A DNA stretch of 62,650 bases, taken from NCBI RefSeq assembly GCF_000876015.1, contig NZ_BBQM01000006.1:1-62650 (forward strand). Reading direction: 5' to 3'. The position numbers were made by a program, and so were the translations under genes. The notes below the pieces were generated by a model, which searched no databases, was not told the origin of the DNA, and was given only the letters and a program-made list of their open reading frames with translations. The stretch is from Cupriavidus basilensis. Its GTDB lineage: Bacteria > Pseudomonadota > Gammaproteobacteria > Burkholderiales > Burkholderiaceae. Numbering within the stretch: position 1 is the stretch's first letter; each line of letters starts with the position of its first letter. This document shows positions 25,723 to 35,334 of this stretch, in pieces.

Positions 25723-27249
25723 ATGCCAACTAGCACCGCCCCTGCCGCGCCGCCGGAGCCGCCCTCGACCCTGGCCGCGCGCCTGGTGCCCTACGGCTTC
25801 GCGCGCGAGGCGCGCCTGCTGATCGCGCACCAGCGCGCCGACGGGCTGGAAGTGTGGGTCAGCAGCGGCACCTCGCCGGCGGCGCTGGCCGAGCTCACGC
25901 GCGTGCACGGGCCGCTGCGCCTGCGCGTGCTGACGCCCGAGGCGCTCGAGCTGGCCATGTCCGAGGCCTACAACCGCCAGGACAGCGGCAGCGCCGCGCA
26001 GGTGGTGGGCGAGGTGGAAGGCGAGGTCGACCTGTCGCGCCTGATGCAGGACATCCCGGCCGTGGAAGACCTGCTCGAGTCCGAGGACGACGCGCCCATC
26101 ATCCGCATGATCAACGCGCTGCTCACGCAGGCCGCGCGCGAAGGCGCCTCCGACATCCACATCGAGCCGTTCGAGTCGTCCTCGGTGGTGCGCTTCCGCG
26201 TGGACGGCACGCTGCGCGACGTGGTGCGCCCGAAGAAGGCGCTGCACGGCGCGCTGATCTCGCGCATCAAGATCATGGCCCAGCTCGACATCGCCGAGAA
26301 GCGCCTGCCGCAGGACGGCCGCATCACGCTGCGCGTGGGCGGCCGCCCGGTGGACGTGCGCGTCTCCACGCTGCCCACCGGCCACGGCGAGCGCGCGGTG
26401 CTGCGCCTGCTGGACAAGGAAGCAGGCCGCCTCGACCTGGCCAAGCTCGGCATGGCGCCGGGCACGCTGCGCGGCTTCGACGACCTGATCCGCCAGCCGC
26501 ACGGCATCGTGCTGGTCACGGGCCCGACCGGCTCGGGCAAGACCACCACGCTGTACGCCGCGCTGTCGCGGCTCGATTCGCGCACCACCAACATCATGAC
26601 GGTGGAGGACCCGATCGAGTACGACCTCGACGGCATCGGCCAGACCCAGGTCAACCCGCGCATCGACATGACCTTCGGCAAGGCGCTGCGGGCCATCCTG
26701 CGCCAGGACCCGGACGTGGTGATGATCGGCGAGATCCGCGACCTCGAGACCGCGCAGATCGCGGTGCAGGCCTCGCTCACCGGCCACCTCGTGCTGGCCA
26801 CGCTGCACACCAACGATTCGGCTTCCGCGGTGACGCGGCTGGTCGACATGGGCATCGAGCCGTTCCTGCTGTCGTCGTCGCTGCTCGGCGTGCTGGCGCA
26901 GCGGCTGGTACGCCGCCTGTGCGCGCACTGCAAGCGCGAGGAAGTGATTGAAGTCACGCCCGAGGAAGCCGGCGCCCTGCTCGCGCAGGGCAAGCCGCTG
27001 CAGCGCGTGTGGCACGCGGTGGGCTGCGACAAGTGCGGCCACTCCGGCTACCAGGGCCGCATGGGCGTGTACGAGCTGCTCACCGTCGACGACGAGATCC
27101 GCACCATGATCCACCGCCAGTCGCCCGAATCCGAGATCAAGCAGGCGGCGCTGGCGCGCGGCATGCACACCATGCGCGGCGACGCGCAGCGCTGGATCGA
27201 CAGCGGCGCCACCGCGCTGGAAGAAGTCCTGCGCGTGACGCGCGACTAG
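25723..27249 (+). CDS. gspE: type II secretion system ATPase E
   Basis: 508-aa cytoplasmic assembly ATPase. Walker A GPTGSGKTT is at residues 267-275, the Asp box VEDPIEY shortly after, Walker B MIGEIRD at about 334-340 and the His box TGHLVLATLHTNDS. The zinc-binding tetracysteine is complete (C400, C403, C435, C438). The N-terminal domain binds GspL. It begins eight bases after the gspD stop. Confidence 0.97.
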   Translation: MPTSTAPAAPPEPPSTLAARLVPYGFAREARLLIAHQRADGLEVWVSSGTSPAALAELTRVHGPLRLRVLTPEALELAMSEAYNRQDSGSAAQVVGEVEGEVDLSRLMQDIPAVEDLLESEDDAPIIRMINALLTQAAREGASDIHIEPFESSSVVRFRVDGTLRDVVRPKKALHGALISRIKIMAQLDIAEKRLPQDGRITLRVGGRPVDVRVSTLPTGHGERAVLRLLDKEAGRLDLAKLGMAPGTLRGFDDLIRQPHGIVLVTGPTGSGKTTTLYAALSRLDSRTTNIMTVEDPIEYDLDGIGQTQVNPRIDMTFGKALRAILRQDPDVVMIGEIRDLETAQIAVQASLTGHLVLATLHTNDSASAVTRLVDMGIEPFLLSSSLLGVLAQRLVRRLCAHCKREEVIEVTPEEAGALLAQGKPLQRVWHAVGCDKCGHSGYQGRMGVYELLTVDDEIRTMIHRQSPESEIKQAALARGMHTMRGDAQRWIDSGATALEEVLRVTRD

Positions 27250-27269
27250 CCCGGACACGGAAACCAGCC

Positions 27270-28487
27270 ATGCCCGCCTACCGTTACGAGGCCGTCGACG
27301 CCGCCGGCAAGACCGACCGCGGCGTGATCGAGGCCGACAGTCCCAAGCAGGCGCGCGGCCAGTTGCGCGCGCGCGGCCTCACGCCGCTCAACGTGGATCC
27401 GCTGGCCGGCGCGGGCGGCGTGCAGAAAAGCAGCACGGCGTCCTTCGTGCGGCGCCTGTCCACCCAGGAGCAGGCGCTGTTCACGCGCCAGCTCGCCAGC
27501 CTGATCGTGGCCGGCCTGCCGCTGGACGAAGCGCTGGCCGCGCTGGCCGACCAGGCCGAGCGCCGCTACGTGCACGAGCTGCTGGCCGGCATCCGCGCCG
27601 AGGTGATGGGCGGCAGCTCGCTGTCGCTGGCGCTGCAGCAGCATCCGCGCGACTTCCCCGACATCTACCGCGCGCTGGTCTCGGCCGGCGAGCACTCCGG
27701 CCACCTCGGCCTGGTGCTGGAAAAGCTGGCCGACTACATCGAGACGCGCAACACGCTGACCTCCAAGATCCGGCTGGCCTTCACCTACCCGGCCATCGTC
27801 ACCGTGGTGGCCTTCGCCATCGTGATCTTCCTGCTCTCCTACGTGGTGCCGCAGGTGGTGAGCGTGTTCGCCAACACCAAGCAGAAGCTGCCCACGCTGA
27901 CCATCATCATGCTGGCGCTGTCGGATTTCGTGCGCAACTGGTGGTGGGCCGCGCTGGCCTTCATCGTCGCGGTGTCGCTCGGCATCCGCAGCCTGCTGCG
28001 CCAGCCCGGCGTGCGGCTGTCGTGGCACCGCTGGCTGCTGACCGCGCCGCTGGTGGGCAAGCTGATCCGCGGCTACGACACCGCGCGCTTCGCCAGCACG
28101 CTGGCCATCCTGGTGTCGGCCGGCGTGCCCATCCTGCGCAGCCTGCAGGCCGCCGGCGAGACGCTGACCAACGTGGCGCTCAAGGACAACGTGGACGACG
28201 CCACCACGCGCGTGCGCGAAGGCGCCTCGCTGGCGCGCGCGCTGGCCGCGCAGAACCAGTTCCCGCCGGTGCTGGTGCACCTGATCCGCTCGGGCGAGGC
28301 CACCGGCAACCTGCCGATCATGCTCGAGCGCGCGGCCGAGGGCGAAGGCCAGGAACTGGAGCGGCGCACGATGTTCCTCACCAGCCTGCTGGAGCCGCTG
28401 CTGATCCTGAGCATGGGCGTGGTGGTGCTGCTGATCGTGCTGGCGGTGCTGATGCCGATCATCGAGATCAACCAGCTGGTGCGGTAG
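27270..28487 (+). CDS. gspF: type II secretion system inner-membrane protein F
   Basis: 405-aa polytopic platform protein. The N-terminal cytoplasmic part (YRYEAVDAAGKTDRGVIEADS) is followed by two T2SSF repeats (FTRQLASLIVAGLPLDEAL and RFASTLAILVSAGVPILRSL) and three TM helices (around 170-195, 220-240 and 375-398). It ends PIIEINQLVR, typical of GspF. Last gene of the operon, followed by a terminator. Confidence 0.96.
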   Translation: MPAYRYEAVDAAGKTDRGVIEADSPKQARGQLRARGLTPLNVDPLAGAGGVQKSSTASFVRRLSTQEQALFTRQLASLIVAGLPLDEALAALADQAERRYVHELLAGIRAEVMGGSSLSLALQQHPRDFPDIYRALVSAGEHSGHLGLVLEKLADYIETRNTLTSKIRLAFTYPAIVTVVAFAIVIFLLSYVVPQVVSVFANTKQKLPTLTIIMLALSDFVRNWWWAALAFIVAVSLGIRSLLRQPGVRLSWHRWLLTAPLVGKLIRGYDTARFASTLAILVSAGVPILRSLQAAGETLTNVALKDNVDDATTRVREGASLARALAAQNQFPPVLVHLIRSGEATGNLPIMLERAAEGEGQELERRTMFLTSLLEPLLILSMGVVVLLIVLAVLMPIIEINQLVR

Positions 28488-28510
28488 CGGGCCGGCCTTG
28501 TCCACAACGT

Positions 28511-28538
28511 AAAACGGCGCCTTGCGGCGCCGTTTTTT
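28511..28538. terminator. bidirectional Rho-independent terminator
   Basis: Perfect 11-bp stem (28511-28521 with 28526-28536), TTGC loop, six T on the plus side and four on the minus side. It separates gspF from the convergent NYN gene. Confidence 0.9.
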
Positions 28539-28562
28539 CCGACAGGGGTGGTGCGGGACCGC

Positions 28563-30557
28563 TTATTCGGCGGCCTTGGCGGTCTTCTTCGGTGCGCGCT
28601 TGGCCGGGGCCTTCTTGGCTGCCGGTTCGGCGGCTTTCTTGGCGGCCGTCTTGGCAGGCGCGGCCGTCTTGGCGGGCGCGGCCTTCTTCGCAGCCGGCGC
28701 CTTCTTGGCGGGCGCGGCGGCCTTCTTGGCCGGTGCCTTGGGCTTGGCTTTGGCCTTGGGCTTGGCCTTCGGTTCGGCCGCCGGCGCTTCTTCGGCGGCT
28801 TCTTCGACGGCCTCCCCGGCTTCGGCAACCTGTGCCGCGGCGGCGGGTTGCGCCACCGGCGCCGCTGCCACGGCCGCCACCTCTTCGACCTCCTCGACCG
28901 CCTCGGCCTGCGGCGCCGGCGCGGCTGCCTCGGCCTCGCGGCTCACTTCGACGGGCTCGGCCGACCGGACCGGCCGGACCGGCTCGATCACCGCGACCGG
29001 CTCCTCGACCACGGGCGCGATCACCGTGGCGGCGGGCGCGACGAAGATCGAGCGGTCCATCGGCCACGGGGTTTCGCTCAGCGTGACCTCGGGACGGGGC
29101 GGCTTGCGGCGGCGCGCGCCGTCGGCAGCGGTGTCGCCGTCCGCGTCGGCGTCCGCCTGCGGGTCGGCATCGTCGAAATCGTCATCCGCCATGCCGAGCG
29201 CGTCCAGCGGATCGACCACGAACGACGGGACTTCGTCTTCCTCGTGCTCCTCGGCGGCGAAGCCGGGCCGCGGCGCGGGCTGGATCGGCAGCGCGGGCTG
29301 CTGCTGCTGCGCCTGCGCCGGCCGGGCGCCGTGCGGCTGCTGGGCACCCTGGCGGCCTTCGCCGCGCCGGTTGTCGCCACGGCGGCCTTCGCGTCCGTCG
29401 CGGTTGTCGCGGTTGTCGCGGTTGTCGCGGCCCTCGCCCTGGCGGCCCTCGCGGTTTTCACGATTCTCGCGATGGTCGCGGTTCTCGCCCTGGCGCGCTT
29501 CGCCGCGGTTTTCACGGTTGTCGCGATTGTCCCGGTTTTCTCGGTTCTCCCGGTTTTCCACCGGGCGGCTTTCCGGCTGGCGATTTTCCGGCTGGCGATT
29601 TTCCGGCTGGCGGTTGTCCCGGCCTTCACGGCTTTCGCGATTGTCCCGGCTATCCCGGTTGTCGCGGTGCTCCCGATTGTCCCGATTGTCACGCCCTTCG
29701 GCCGGGCGGCCGTCCTGGCGGTTCTCCGGCTGGCGCGCCTCCGCCGGGCGGTTCTCGGCGGGGCGGTTCTCGCCCTCGCCCGCCTTCGCGCGGCGCTTGA
29801 GGCGCACCCACAGCGTCTTGTTGTTGCCGCCGTTGCGCGTCTCGACCTCGAACAGGCCGGTGGCCGCCACCAGCTCGGAGAGCTTGCCGTAGCCGTAGTT
29901 GCGCGAGTCGAATTCCGGCGCCTGCTTGGCGATGTGGGTGCCCATGCTGCCCAGCGTGGACCAGCCTTCTTCGTCGGACACGGCCTGCGCGGCGTTCTGC
30001 AGCAGACGCACCAGGCGCGAGTCCTGGCGCAGCTCGCCGCTGTTGCGCTTGCGCGCGGGCGCGGCCACGCCGTCGGCTTCCGCGTCGGTGTCGGCATCGC
30101 TGTCGGCGGCGCGCAGCACGTCGGCGAAGATGAACTTGTCGCAGGCGGTGACGAAGGGCTTGGGCGTCTTGCGCTCGCCGAAGCCGTACACGGTCAGGCC
30201 CTGCTCGCGGATGCGCGAGGCCAGGCGGGTGAAGTCGCTGTCGCTGGAGACGATGCAGAAGCCGTCGAAGCGGCCCGTGTACAGCAGGTCCATCGCGTCG
30301 ATGATCATCGCGCTGTCGGTGGCGTTCTTGCCCACCGTGTAGCGGAACTGCTGGATCGGCTGGATCGAGTGCGAGAGCAGGCGCTCCTTCCAGCCGGCGA
30401 GGTTGGGCTTGGTCCAGTCGCCGTAGATGCGCTTGACGGCGGCCACGCCGTACTTGGCGACTTCGGCCAGCAGGCCTTCTACGATGGCGGGCGCCGCGTT
30501 GTCGGCGTCGATCAGCACGGCCAGGGTCGCGGTGCCCTGGCGGGAGGAAATGGTCAT
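28563..30557 (-). CDS. NYN-domain / OST-HTH (LOTUS) protein with NR(D/E) repeats and lysine-rich tail
   Basis: 664-aa protein. Residues 10-150 form a NYN (PIN-like RNase) domain with the acidic set VLIDADN (D18, D20), DSAMIIDAMDLL (D81, D87) and SSDSDF (D106, D108). Residues about 172-258 form an OST-HTH/LOTUS domain (GYGKLSELVAATGLFEV). Residues about 262-402 are low-complexity blocks of RDN, REN and QPEN repeats. The tail from about 590 is histone-H1-like (KKAPA, PAKKA repeats). NYN-LOTUS proteins are predicted to act on RNA as nucleases or scaffolds. The disordered arms suggest nucleic-acid binding or condensation; that is inference. No partner gene adjoins it. Confidence 0.85.
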   Translation of the reverse strand: MTISSRQGTATLAVLIDADNAAPAIVEGLLAEVAKYGVAAVKRIYGDWTKPNLAGWKERLLSHSIQPIQQFRYTVGKNATDSAMIIDAMDLLYTGRFDGFCIVSSDSDFTRLASRIREQGLTVYGFGERKTPKPFVTACDKFIFADVLRAADSDADTDAEADGVAAPARKRNSGELRQDSRLVRLLQNAAQAVSDEEGWSTLGSMGTHIAKQAPEFDSRNYGYGKLSELVAATGLFEVETRNGGNNKTLWVRLKRRAKAGEGENRPAENRPAEARQPENRQDGRPAEGRDNRDNREHRDNRDSRDNRESREGRDNRQPENRQPENRQPESRPVENRENRENRDNRDNRENRGEARQGENRDHRENRENREGRQGEGRDNRDNRDNRDGREGRRGDNRRGEGRQGAQQPHGARPAQAQQQQPALPIQPAPRPGFAAEEHEEDEVPSFVVDPLDALGMADDDFDDADPQADADADGDTAADGARRRKPPRPEVTLSETPWPMDRSIFVAPAATVIAPVVEEPVAVIEPVRPVRSAEPVEVSREAEAAAPAPQAEAVEEVEEVAAVAAAPVAQPAAAAQVAEAGEAVEEAAEEAPAAEPKAKPKAKAKPKAPAKKAAAPAKKAPAAKKAAPAKTAAPAKTAAKKAAEPAAKKAPAKRAPKKTAKAAE
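29352..29774 (-). repeat. in-gene tandem repeats encoding NR(D/E)-type units
   Basis: Short repeats of GACAACCGC/GAGAACCGC type in the NYN gene, read on the plus strand as CGGTTGTCGCGG and close variants. The unit is 9 or 18 bases, in frame, so copy-number change would not break the gene. Confidence 0.8.
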
Positions 30558-30883
30558 TTAGGGTCCTGGAGGCCGGTCGGCCTCGGGTGGGGCGGCTGCA
30601 CCGCGGCGCGCTCCCGCAGGATATGGCGCACGATCCGCATCTGCCCGTTCGTTGTGCAAGCTGTTTGCAGCGCAGTGTACACGCGAAGCCGTGACGGCAC
30701 CGCAAAGCGCGCCGGCGACGGGCGCATTTTTTGCTGCGACGCAAGGTGCCGCGCCTTTTGGGCCGGTGCTACCATGCTGCGAAGAGACACGGTCGTTCCA
30801 CGCCTTCACAAGAGGCGGCGGGCGGCCGCCCACAACTGAAGTGAGTCGGCGATCCCGACTGCATTCCCCATAGAGGAGCACCC
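30558..30883. other. divergent promoter region
   Basis: 326 bases between the NYN gene and the indolepyruvate oxidoreductase gene. No coding frame is convincing. The start of the latter has GAGGAG about seven bases upstream. I see no clear operator. Confidence 0.4.
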
Positions 30884-33800
30884 ATGAATGCCCCCTTGAC
30901 TCCGCCGGTCAGCGACGCCATCCGCCGCGCGCTCGAGAACGTTTCCCTGGACGACAAATACACGCTGGAAAGCGGCCGCATCTACATCAGCGGCACGCAG
31001 GCGCTGGTGCGCCTGCCGATGCTCCAGCGCGAACGCGACCGCGCCGCCGGTCTCAATACCGCCGGCTTCATCTCGGGCTACCGCGGCTCGCCGCTGGGCG
31101 CGCTGGACCAGTCGCTGTGGAAGGCCAAGGCGCACCTGGCCGCGCACGACATCGTGTTCCAGGCCGGCCTGAACGAAGACCTCGCGGCCACCTCGGTGTG
31201 GGGCTCGCAGCAGGTCAACATGTACCCGGACGCGAAGTTCGACGGCGTGTTCGGCATGTGGTACGGCAAGGGGCCGGGCGTGGACCGCACCGGCGACGTG
31301 TTCAAGCACGCCAACTCGGCCGGCTCCTCGAAGCACGGCGGCGTGCTGGTGCTGGCGGGCGACGACCACGCCGCCAAGTCCTCCACGCTGGCGCACCAGT
31401 CCGAGCACATCTTCAAGGCCTGCGGCCTGCCGGTGCTGTATCCGTCCAACGTGCAGGAATACCTCGACTACGGCCTGCACGGCTGGGCCATGAGCCGCTA
31501 CTCGGGGCTGTGGGTAGCCATGAAATGCGTGACCGACGTGGTGGAATCGTCGGCCTCGGTGGCGCTCGACCCGCACCGCGTGCGCATCGTGCTGCCCGAG
31601 GATTTCGCGCTGCCGCCGGGCGGCCTCAACATCCGCTGGCCGGACCCGCCGCTGGAACAGGAAGCGCGCCTGCTCGACTACAAGTGGTACGCTGGGCTGG
31701 CCTACGTGCGCGCCAACCGGATCGACCGCATCGAGATCGATTCGCCGCACGCGCGTTTCGGCATCATGACCGCCGGCAAGGCCTACCTCGACACGCGCCA
31801 GGCGCTGTGCGACCTGGGCCTGGACGAGCAGACCTGCGCGCGCATCGGCATCCGCCTGTACAAGGTGGGCTGCGTGTGGCCGCTCGAGGCGCACGGCGCG
31901 CGCGCGTTCGCCGAGGGGCTGCAGGAAATCCTGGTGGTCGAGGAAAAGCGCCAGATCATGGAGTACGCGCTCAAGGAAGAGCTGTACAACTGGCGCGACG
32001 ACGTGCGCCCCAAGGTCTACGGCAAGTTCGACGAGAAGGACAACGCCGGCGGCGAATGGTCGATCCCGCAGAGCAACTGGCTGCTGCCGGCGCACTACGA
32101 GCTGTCGCCGGCCATCATCGCGCGCGCGATCGCCACGCGGCTCGACAAGTTCGAGCTGCCGTCCGACGTGCGCGCGCGCATCGCCGCGCGCATCGCGGTG
32201 ATCGACGCCAAGGAAAAGAGCCTGGCGGTGCCGCGCGTGGCGGCCGAGCGCAAGCCGTGGTTCTGCTCGGGCTGCCCGCACAACACCTCGACCAACGTGC
32301 CCGAAGGCTCGCGCGCGATGGCCGGCATCGGCTGCCACTACATGACGGTGTGGATGGACCGCAATACCAGCACCTTCAGCCAGATGGGCGGCGAGGGCGC
32401 GGCGTGGATCGGGCAGATGCCGTTCGCCGGCGACAAGCACGTGTTCGCCAACCTCGGCGACGGCACCTACTTCCACTCCGGCCTGCTGGCGATCCGCGCG
32501 GCGATCGCGGCCAACGTCAACATCACCTACAAGATCCTCTACAACGACGCGGTCGCCATGACCGGCGGCCAGCCCATCGACGGCAAGCTGTCGGTGCAGG
32601 ACGTGGCCAACCAGGTCGCGGCCGAAGGCGCCAAAAAGATCGTCATCGTCACCGACGAGCCGGAAAAATACACCGGCGCCATCCGGCTGCCGCAAGGCGT
32701 GGAAGTGCACCACCGCGACGCGCTCGACAAGATCCAGCGCGAGCTGCGCGAAGTGCCCGGCTGCACGATCCTGATCTACGACCAGACCTGCGCCACCGAG
32801 AAGCGCCGCCGCCGCAAGCGCGGCACTTATCCCGACCCGGCGAAGCGCGCCTTCATCAACGACGCGGTGTGCGAAGGCTGCGGCGACTGCTCGGTCAAGT
32901 CCAACTGCCTGTCGGTGGAGCCGCTGGAGACGGAGTTCGGCACCAAGCGGCAGATCAACCAGTCGTCGTGCAACAAGGACTTCTCCTGCGTCAACGGCTT
33001 CTGCCCGAGCTTCGTCACGGCCGAGGGCGCGCAGGTCAAGAAGCCCGAGCGCCACGGCGTGTCGATGGACAACCTGCCGGCGCTGCCGCAGCCGGCGCTG
33101 CCCGGCCTCGGCCATCCCTACGGCGTGCTGGTCACGGGCGTGGGCGGCACCGGCGTGGTCACGATCGGCGGCCTGCTCGGCATGGCCGCGCACCTGGAGA
33201 ACAAGGGCGTGACCGTGCTCGACATGGCGGGGCTGGCGCAGAAAGGCGGCGCCGTGCTCTCGCACGTGCAGATCGCCGCGCGCCCCGAGGAGCTGCACGC
33301 CACCCGCATCGCGATGGGCGAGGCGGACCTGGTGATCGGCTGCGACGCCATCGTCAGCGCCACCGACGACGTCATCTCCAAGACCCAGGCCGGCCGCACG
33401 CGCGCCATCGTCAACACCGCGCAGACGCCCACCGCCGAGTTCATCAAGAACCCGAAGTGGCAGTTCCCGGGCCTGTCCGCCGAGCAGGACATCCGCAACG
33501 CGGTGGGCGACGCCTGCGACTTCATCAACGCCAGCGGCCTGGCCGTGGCGCTGCTCGGCGACACCATCTACACCAACCCGCTGGTGCTCGGCTACGCCTG
33601 GCAGAAAGGCTGGCTGCCGCTGTCGCTGGACGCGCTGGTGCGCGCCATCGAGCTCAACGGCGTGCAGGTGGACAAGAACAAGGCCGCCTTCGACTGGGGC
33701 CGCCACATGGCGCACGACCCCGAGCACGTGCTGTCGCTCACCGGCAAGCTGCAGAGCACCGCCGAAGGCGCCGACGTGGTCAGGCTGCCCACGTCGTCGG

Positions 33801-34477
33801 GCGCGCTGCTGGAGAAGCTGATCGCGCGCCGCGCCGACCATCTCGCCGCGTACCAGGACGCCGCCTACGCGCAGGCCTTCCGCGACGCCGTGAACCGCGT
33901 GCGCGCGAAGGAGAGCGAGATCGCCGGCAGCGGCAAACCCCTGCCGCTGACCGAGGCGGTGGCACGCAACCTGTCCAGGCTGATGGCCTACAAGGACGAA
34001 TACGAGGTCGCGCGCCTCTACACCGATCCGGTCTTCCTCGACAAGCTGCGCAGCCAGTTCGAAGGCGAACCCGGGCGCGACTACCAGTTGAAGTTCTGGC
34101 TGGCGCCGCCGCTGCTGGCCAGGCGCGACGAACAGGGCCACCTGGTCAAGCGCGCGTTCGGCCCGTCCACCATGACCCTGTTCCGCCTGCTGGCGAAACT
34201 CAAGGGCCTGCGCGGCGGCCCGCTCGACGTGTTCGGCAGGAGCGCCGAGCGCCGCACCGAGCGCGCGCTGATCGGCGAATACCGCGCGCTGCTGGACGAG
34301 CTGACGCGCGACCTGAGCGCGGCCAACCACGCGGCCGCGGTCGCGCTGGCGAACCTGCCCGACGACATCCGCGGCTTCGGCCACGTCAAGGACGCCAACC
34401 TCGCCAAGGTGCGCACGCGCTGGGCGGCGCTGCTGGAACAGTTCCGGCATCCGGAGACGGCGCAGCGGGTGGCTTGA
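30884..34477 (+). CDS. indolepyruvate ferredoxin oxidoreductase, fused type
   Basis: 1197-aa single-chain 2-oxoacid:ferredoxin oxidoreductase that joins the alpha (IorA-like) and gamma (IorB-like) parts. It oxidatively decarboxylates aryl pyruvates to aryl-acetyl-CoA with TPP and Fe-S centres, acting in amino-acid breakdown. Visible features are the N-terminal pyrimidine-binding domain with SGYRGSPLGALD, a TPP-phosphate site around GEGAAWIGQMPF and GDGTYFHSG (residues about 500-530), a CEGCGDCSVKSNC iron-sulfur motif near residue 662, and the gamma domain starting GVLVTGVGGTGVVTIGGLLG (near 747). It stands alone with a GAGGAG ribosome-binding site and no adjacent ferredoxin gene. Confidence 0.9.
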   Translation: MNAPLTPPVSDAIRRALENVSLDDKYTLESGRIYISGTQALVRLPMLQRERDRAAGLNTAGFISGYRGSPLGALDQSLWKAKAHLAAHDIVFQAGLNEDLAATSVWGSQQVNMYPDAKFDGVFGMWYGKGPGVDRTGDVFKHANSAGSSKHGGVLVLAGDDHAAKSSTLAHQSEHIFKACGLPVLYPSNVQEYLDYGLHGWAMSRYSGLWVAMKCVTDVVESSASVALDPHRVRIVLPEDFALPPGGLNIRWPDPPLEQEARLLDYKWYAGLAYVRANRIDRIEIDSPHARFGIMTAGKAYLDTRQALCDLGLDEQTCARIGIRLYKVGCVWPLEAHGARAFAEGLQEILVVEEKRQIMEYALKEELYNWRDDVRPKVYGKFDEKDNAGGEWSIPQSNWLLPAHYELSPAIIARAIATRLDKFELPSDVRARIAARIAVIDAKEKSLAVPRVAAERKPWFCSGCPHNTSTNVPEGSRAMAGIGCHYMTVWMDRNTSTFSQMGGEGAAWIGQMPFAGDKHVFANLGDGTYFHSGLLAIRAAIAANVNITYKILYNDAVAMTGGQPIDGKLSVQDVANQVAAEGAKKIVIVTDEPEKYTGAIRLPQGVEVHHRDALDKIQRELREVPGCTILIYDQTCATEKRRRRKRGTYPDPAKRAFINDAVCEGCGDCSVKSNCLSVEPLETEFGTKRQINQSSCNKDFSCVNGFCPSFVTAEGAQVKKPERHGVSMDNLPALPQPALPGLGHPYGVLVTGVGGTGVVTIGGLLGMAAHLENKGVTVLDMAGLAQKGGAVLSHVQIAARPEELHATRIAMGEADLVIGCDAIVSATDDVISKTQAGRTRAIVNTAQTPTAEFIKNPKWQFPGLSAEQDIRNAVGDACDFINASGLAVALLGDTIYTNPLVLGYAWQKGWLPLSLDALVRAIELNGVQVDKNKAAFDWGRHMAHDPEHVLSLTGKLQSTAEGADVVRLPTSSGALLEKLIARRADHLAAYQDAAYAQAFRDAVNRVRAKESEIAGSGKPLPLTEAVARNLSRLMAYKDEYEVARLYTDPVFLDKLRSQFEGEPGRDYQLKFWLAPPLLARRDEQGHLVKRAFGPSTMTLFRLLAKLKGLRGGPLDVFGRSAERRTERALIGEYRALLDELTRDLSAANHAAAVALANLPDDIRGFGHVKDANLAKVRTRWAALLEQFRHPETAQRVA

Positions 34478-34509
34478 GGTGTAGGGGGAAAAACGCCGAT
34501 GCTCCTCTC

Positions 34510-34534
34510 CTCTCGCCCGCTCCGCGGGCGAGAG
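34510..34534. repeat. 11-bp perfect GC-rich hairpin, intergenic repeat-like
   Basis: CTCTCGCCCGC and GCGGGCGAGAG around a TCC loop, flanked by CTCCTCT and GAGGGGAGG that extend pairing. Similar 'ctctcccgc...gcgggagag' palindromes are common intergenic repeats in Ralstonia, Cupriavidus and Xanthomonas relatives. No T-run. It may still stop transcription of the preceding gene. Confidence 0.5.
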
Positions 34535-34592
34535 GCCGAGGGGAGGGGACAGGGCCGGCGCCCGCCAGCCCGATCGTCACGCCCTCACGCCC

Positions 34593-35207
34593 TCACGCCG
34601 GCTGCGCCAGCGTCGTCTCGTTTTCCTTCACGTACATCGAGTTGCGCGGCCGCGCGAACACGCGCCGCACCATCGGCTCGAAGAACGACAGCGGCAGGTT
34701 GTCGTAGTCGCGCATGAAGGCGGCGCCGTCGTATCTGGCGCAGAACTCCGCGGTGCGCGCGAACAGCTCGGGCTGGTCGCGGAACTGCTCGCGCAGGTTG
34801 CGGTCCAGGCCCAGGTGGTGGAAGAAGTAGTAGCCCTGGAACACGCCGTGCTTCTCCACCATCCACAGGTTCTCGGGGCTGACGAAGGGCTTGAGGATGG
34901 CCGCGGCGATGTCGGGATGGTTGAAGCTGCCGAGCGTGTCGCCGATGTCGTGCAACAGCGCGCACACCACGTATTCCTCGTCGCGGCCGTCGCGGTGCGC
35001 CAGCGTGGCGGTCTGCAGGCTGTGGGCGAGGCGGTCGATGGGGAAGCCGCCGCAATCGCCGTCGAGCAGCTTGAGATGGGCGAGCACGCGGTCGGCCAGG
35101 TTCTGCGCGAACGGCATGAACTCGGCGGAAATGGCGGCCCAGTCCTCGCGCGTGCCGTTTTCCATATGACTGAAGGTGGCGCGGGCGGGCGCGGCGGTTT
35201 CACTCAT
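34593..35207 (-). CDS. HD-domain protein (phosphohydrolase or diiron oxygenase-like)
   Basis: 204-aa cytosolic protein. HD motif residues appear as RLAHSLQTATLAHRDGRDEEYVVCALLHDIGDTLG (His, then HD in LLHDIGD) and a later HGVFQGYYFFHHLG. The Q after the first His and the E before the HD resemble the PhnZ/TmpB mixed-valence diiron oxygenases as much as ordinary phosphohydrolases. Substrate unknown. It is read leftward. Confidence 0.75.
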   Translation of the reverse strand: MSETAAPARATFSHMENGTREDWAAISAEFMPFAQNLADRVLAHLKLLDGDCGGFPIDRLAHSLQTATLAHRDGRDEEYVVCALLHDIGDTLGSFNHPDIAAAILKPFVSPENLWMVEKHGVFQGYYFFHHLGLDRNLREQFRDQPELFARTAEFCARYDGAAFMRDYDNLPLSFFEPMVRRVFARPRNSMYVKENETTLAQPA

Positions 35208-35334
35208 GGGGTTGTCTCCTTTGCGGGTTGGTCCCGTCGTCTTGATATGGGTGAAGCCGATTCTGGCACAGGATTCGCGGCTACACTGTCAAGGATCCAA
35301 CATTGCCGCCGCCGCGCGCGGCACAGCCAGCAGC

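Noticed and set aside
30806..34450. 1214-aa minus-strand frame
   Set aside because: Antisense shadow of the indolepyruvate oxidoreductase gene, typical of very high third-position GC.
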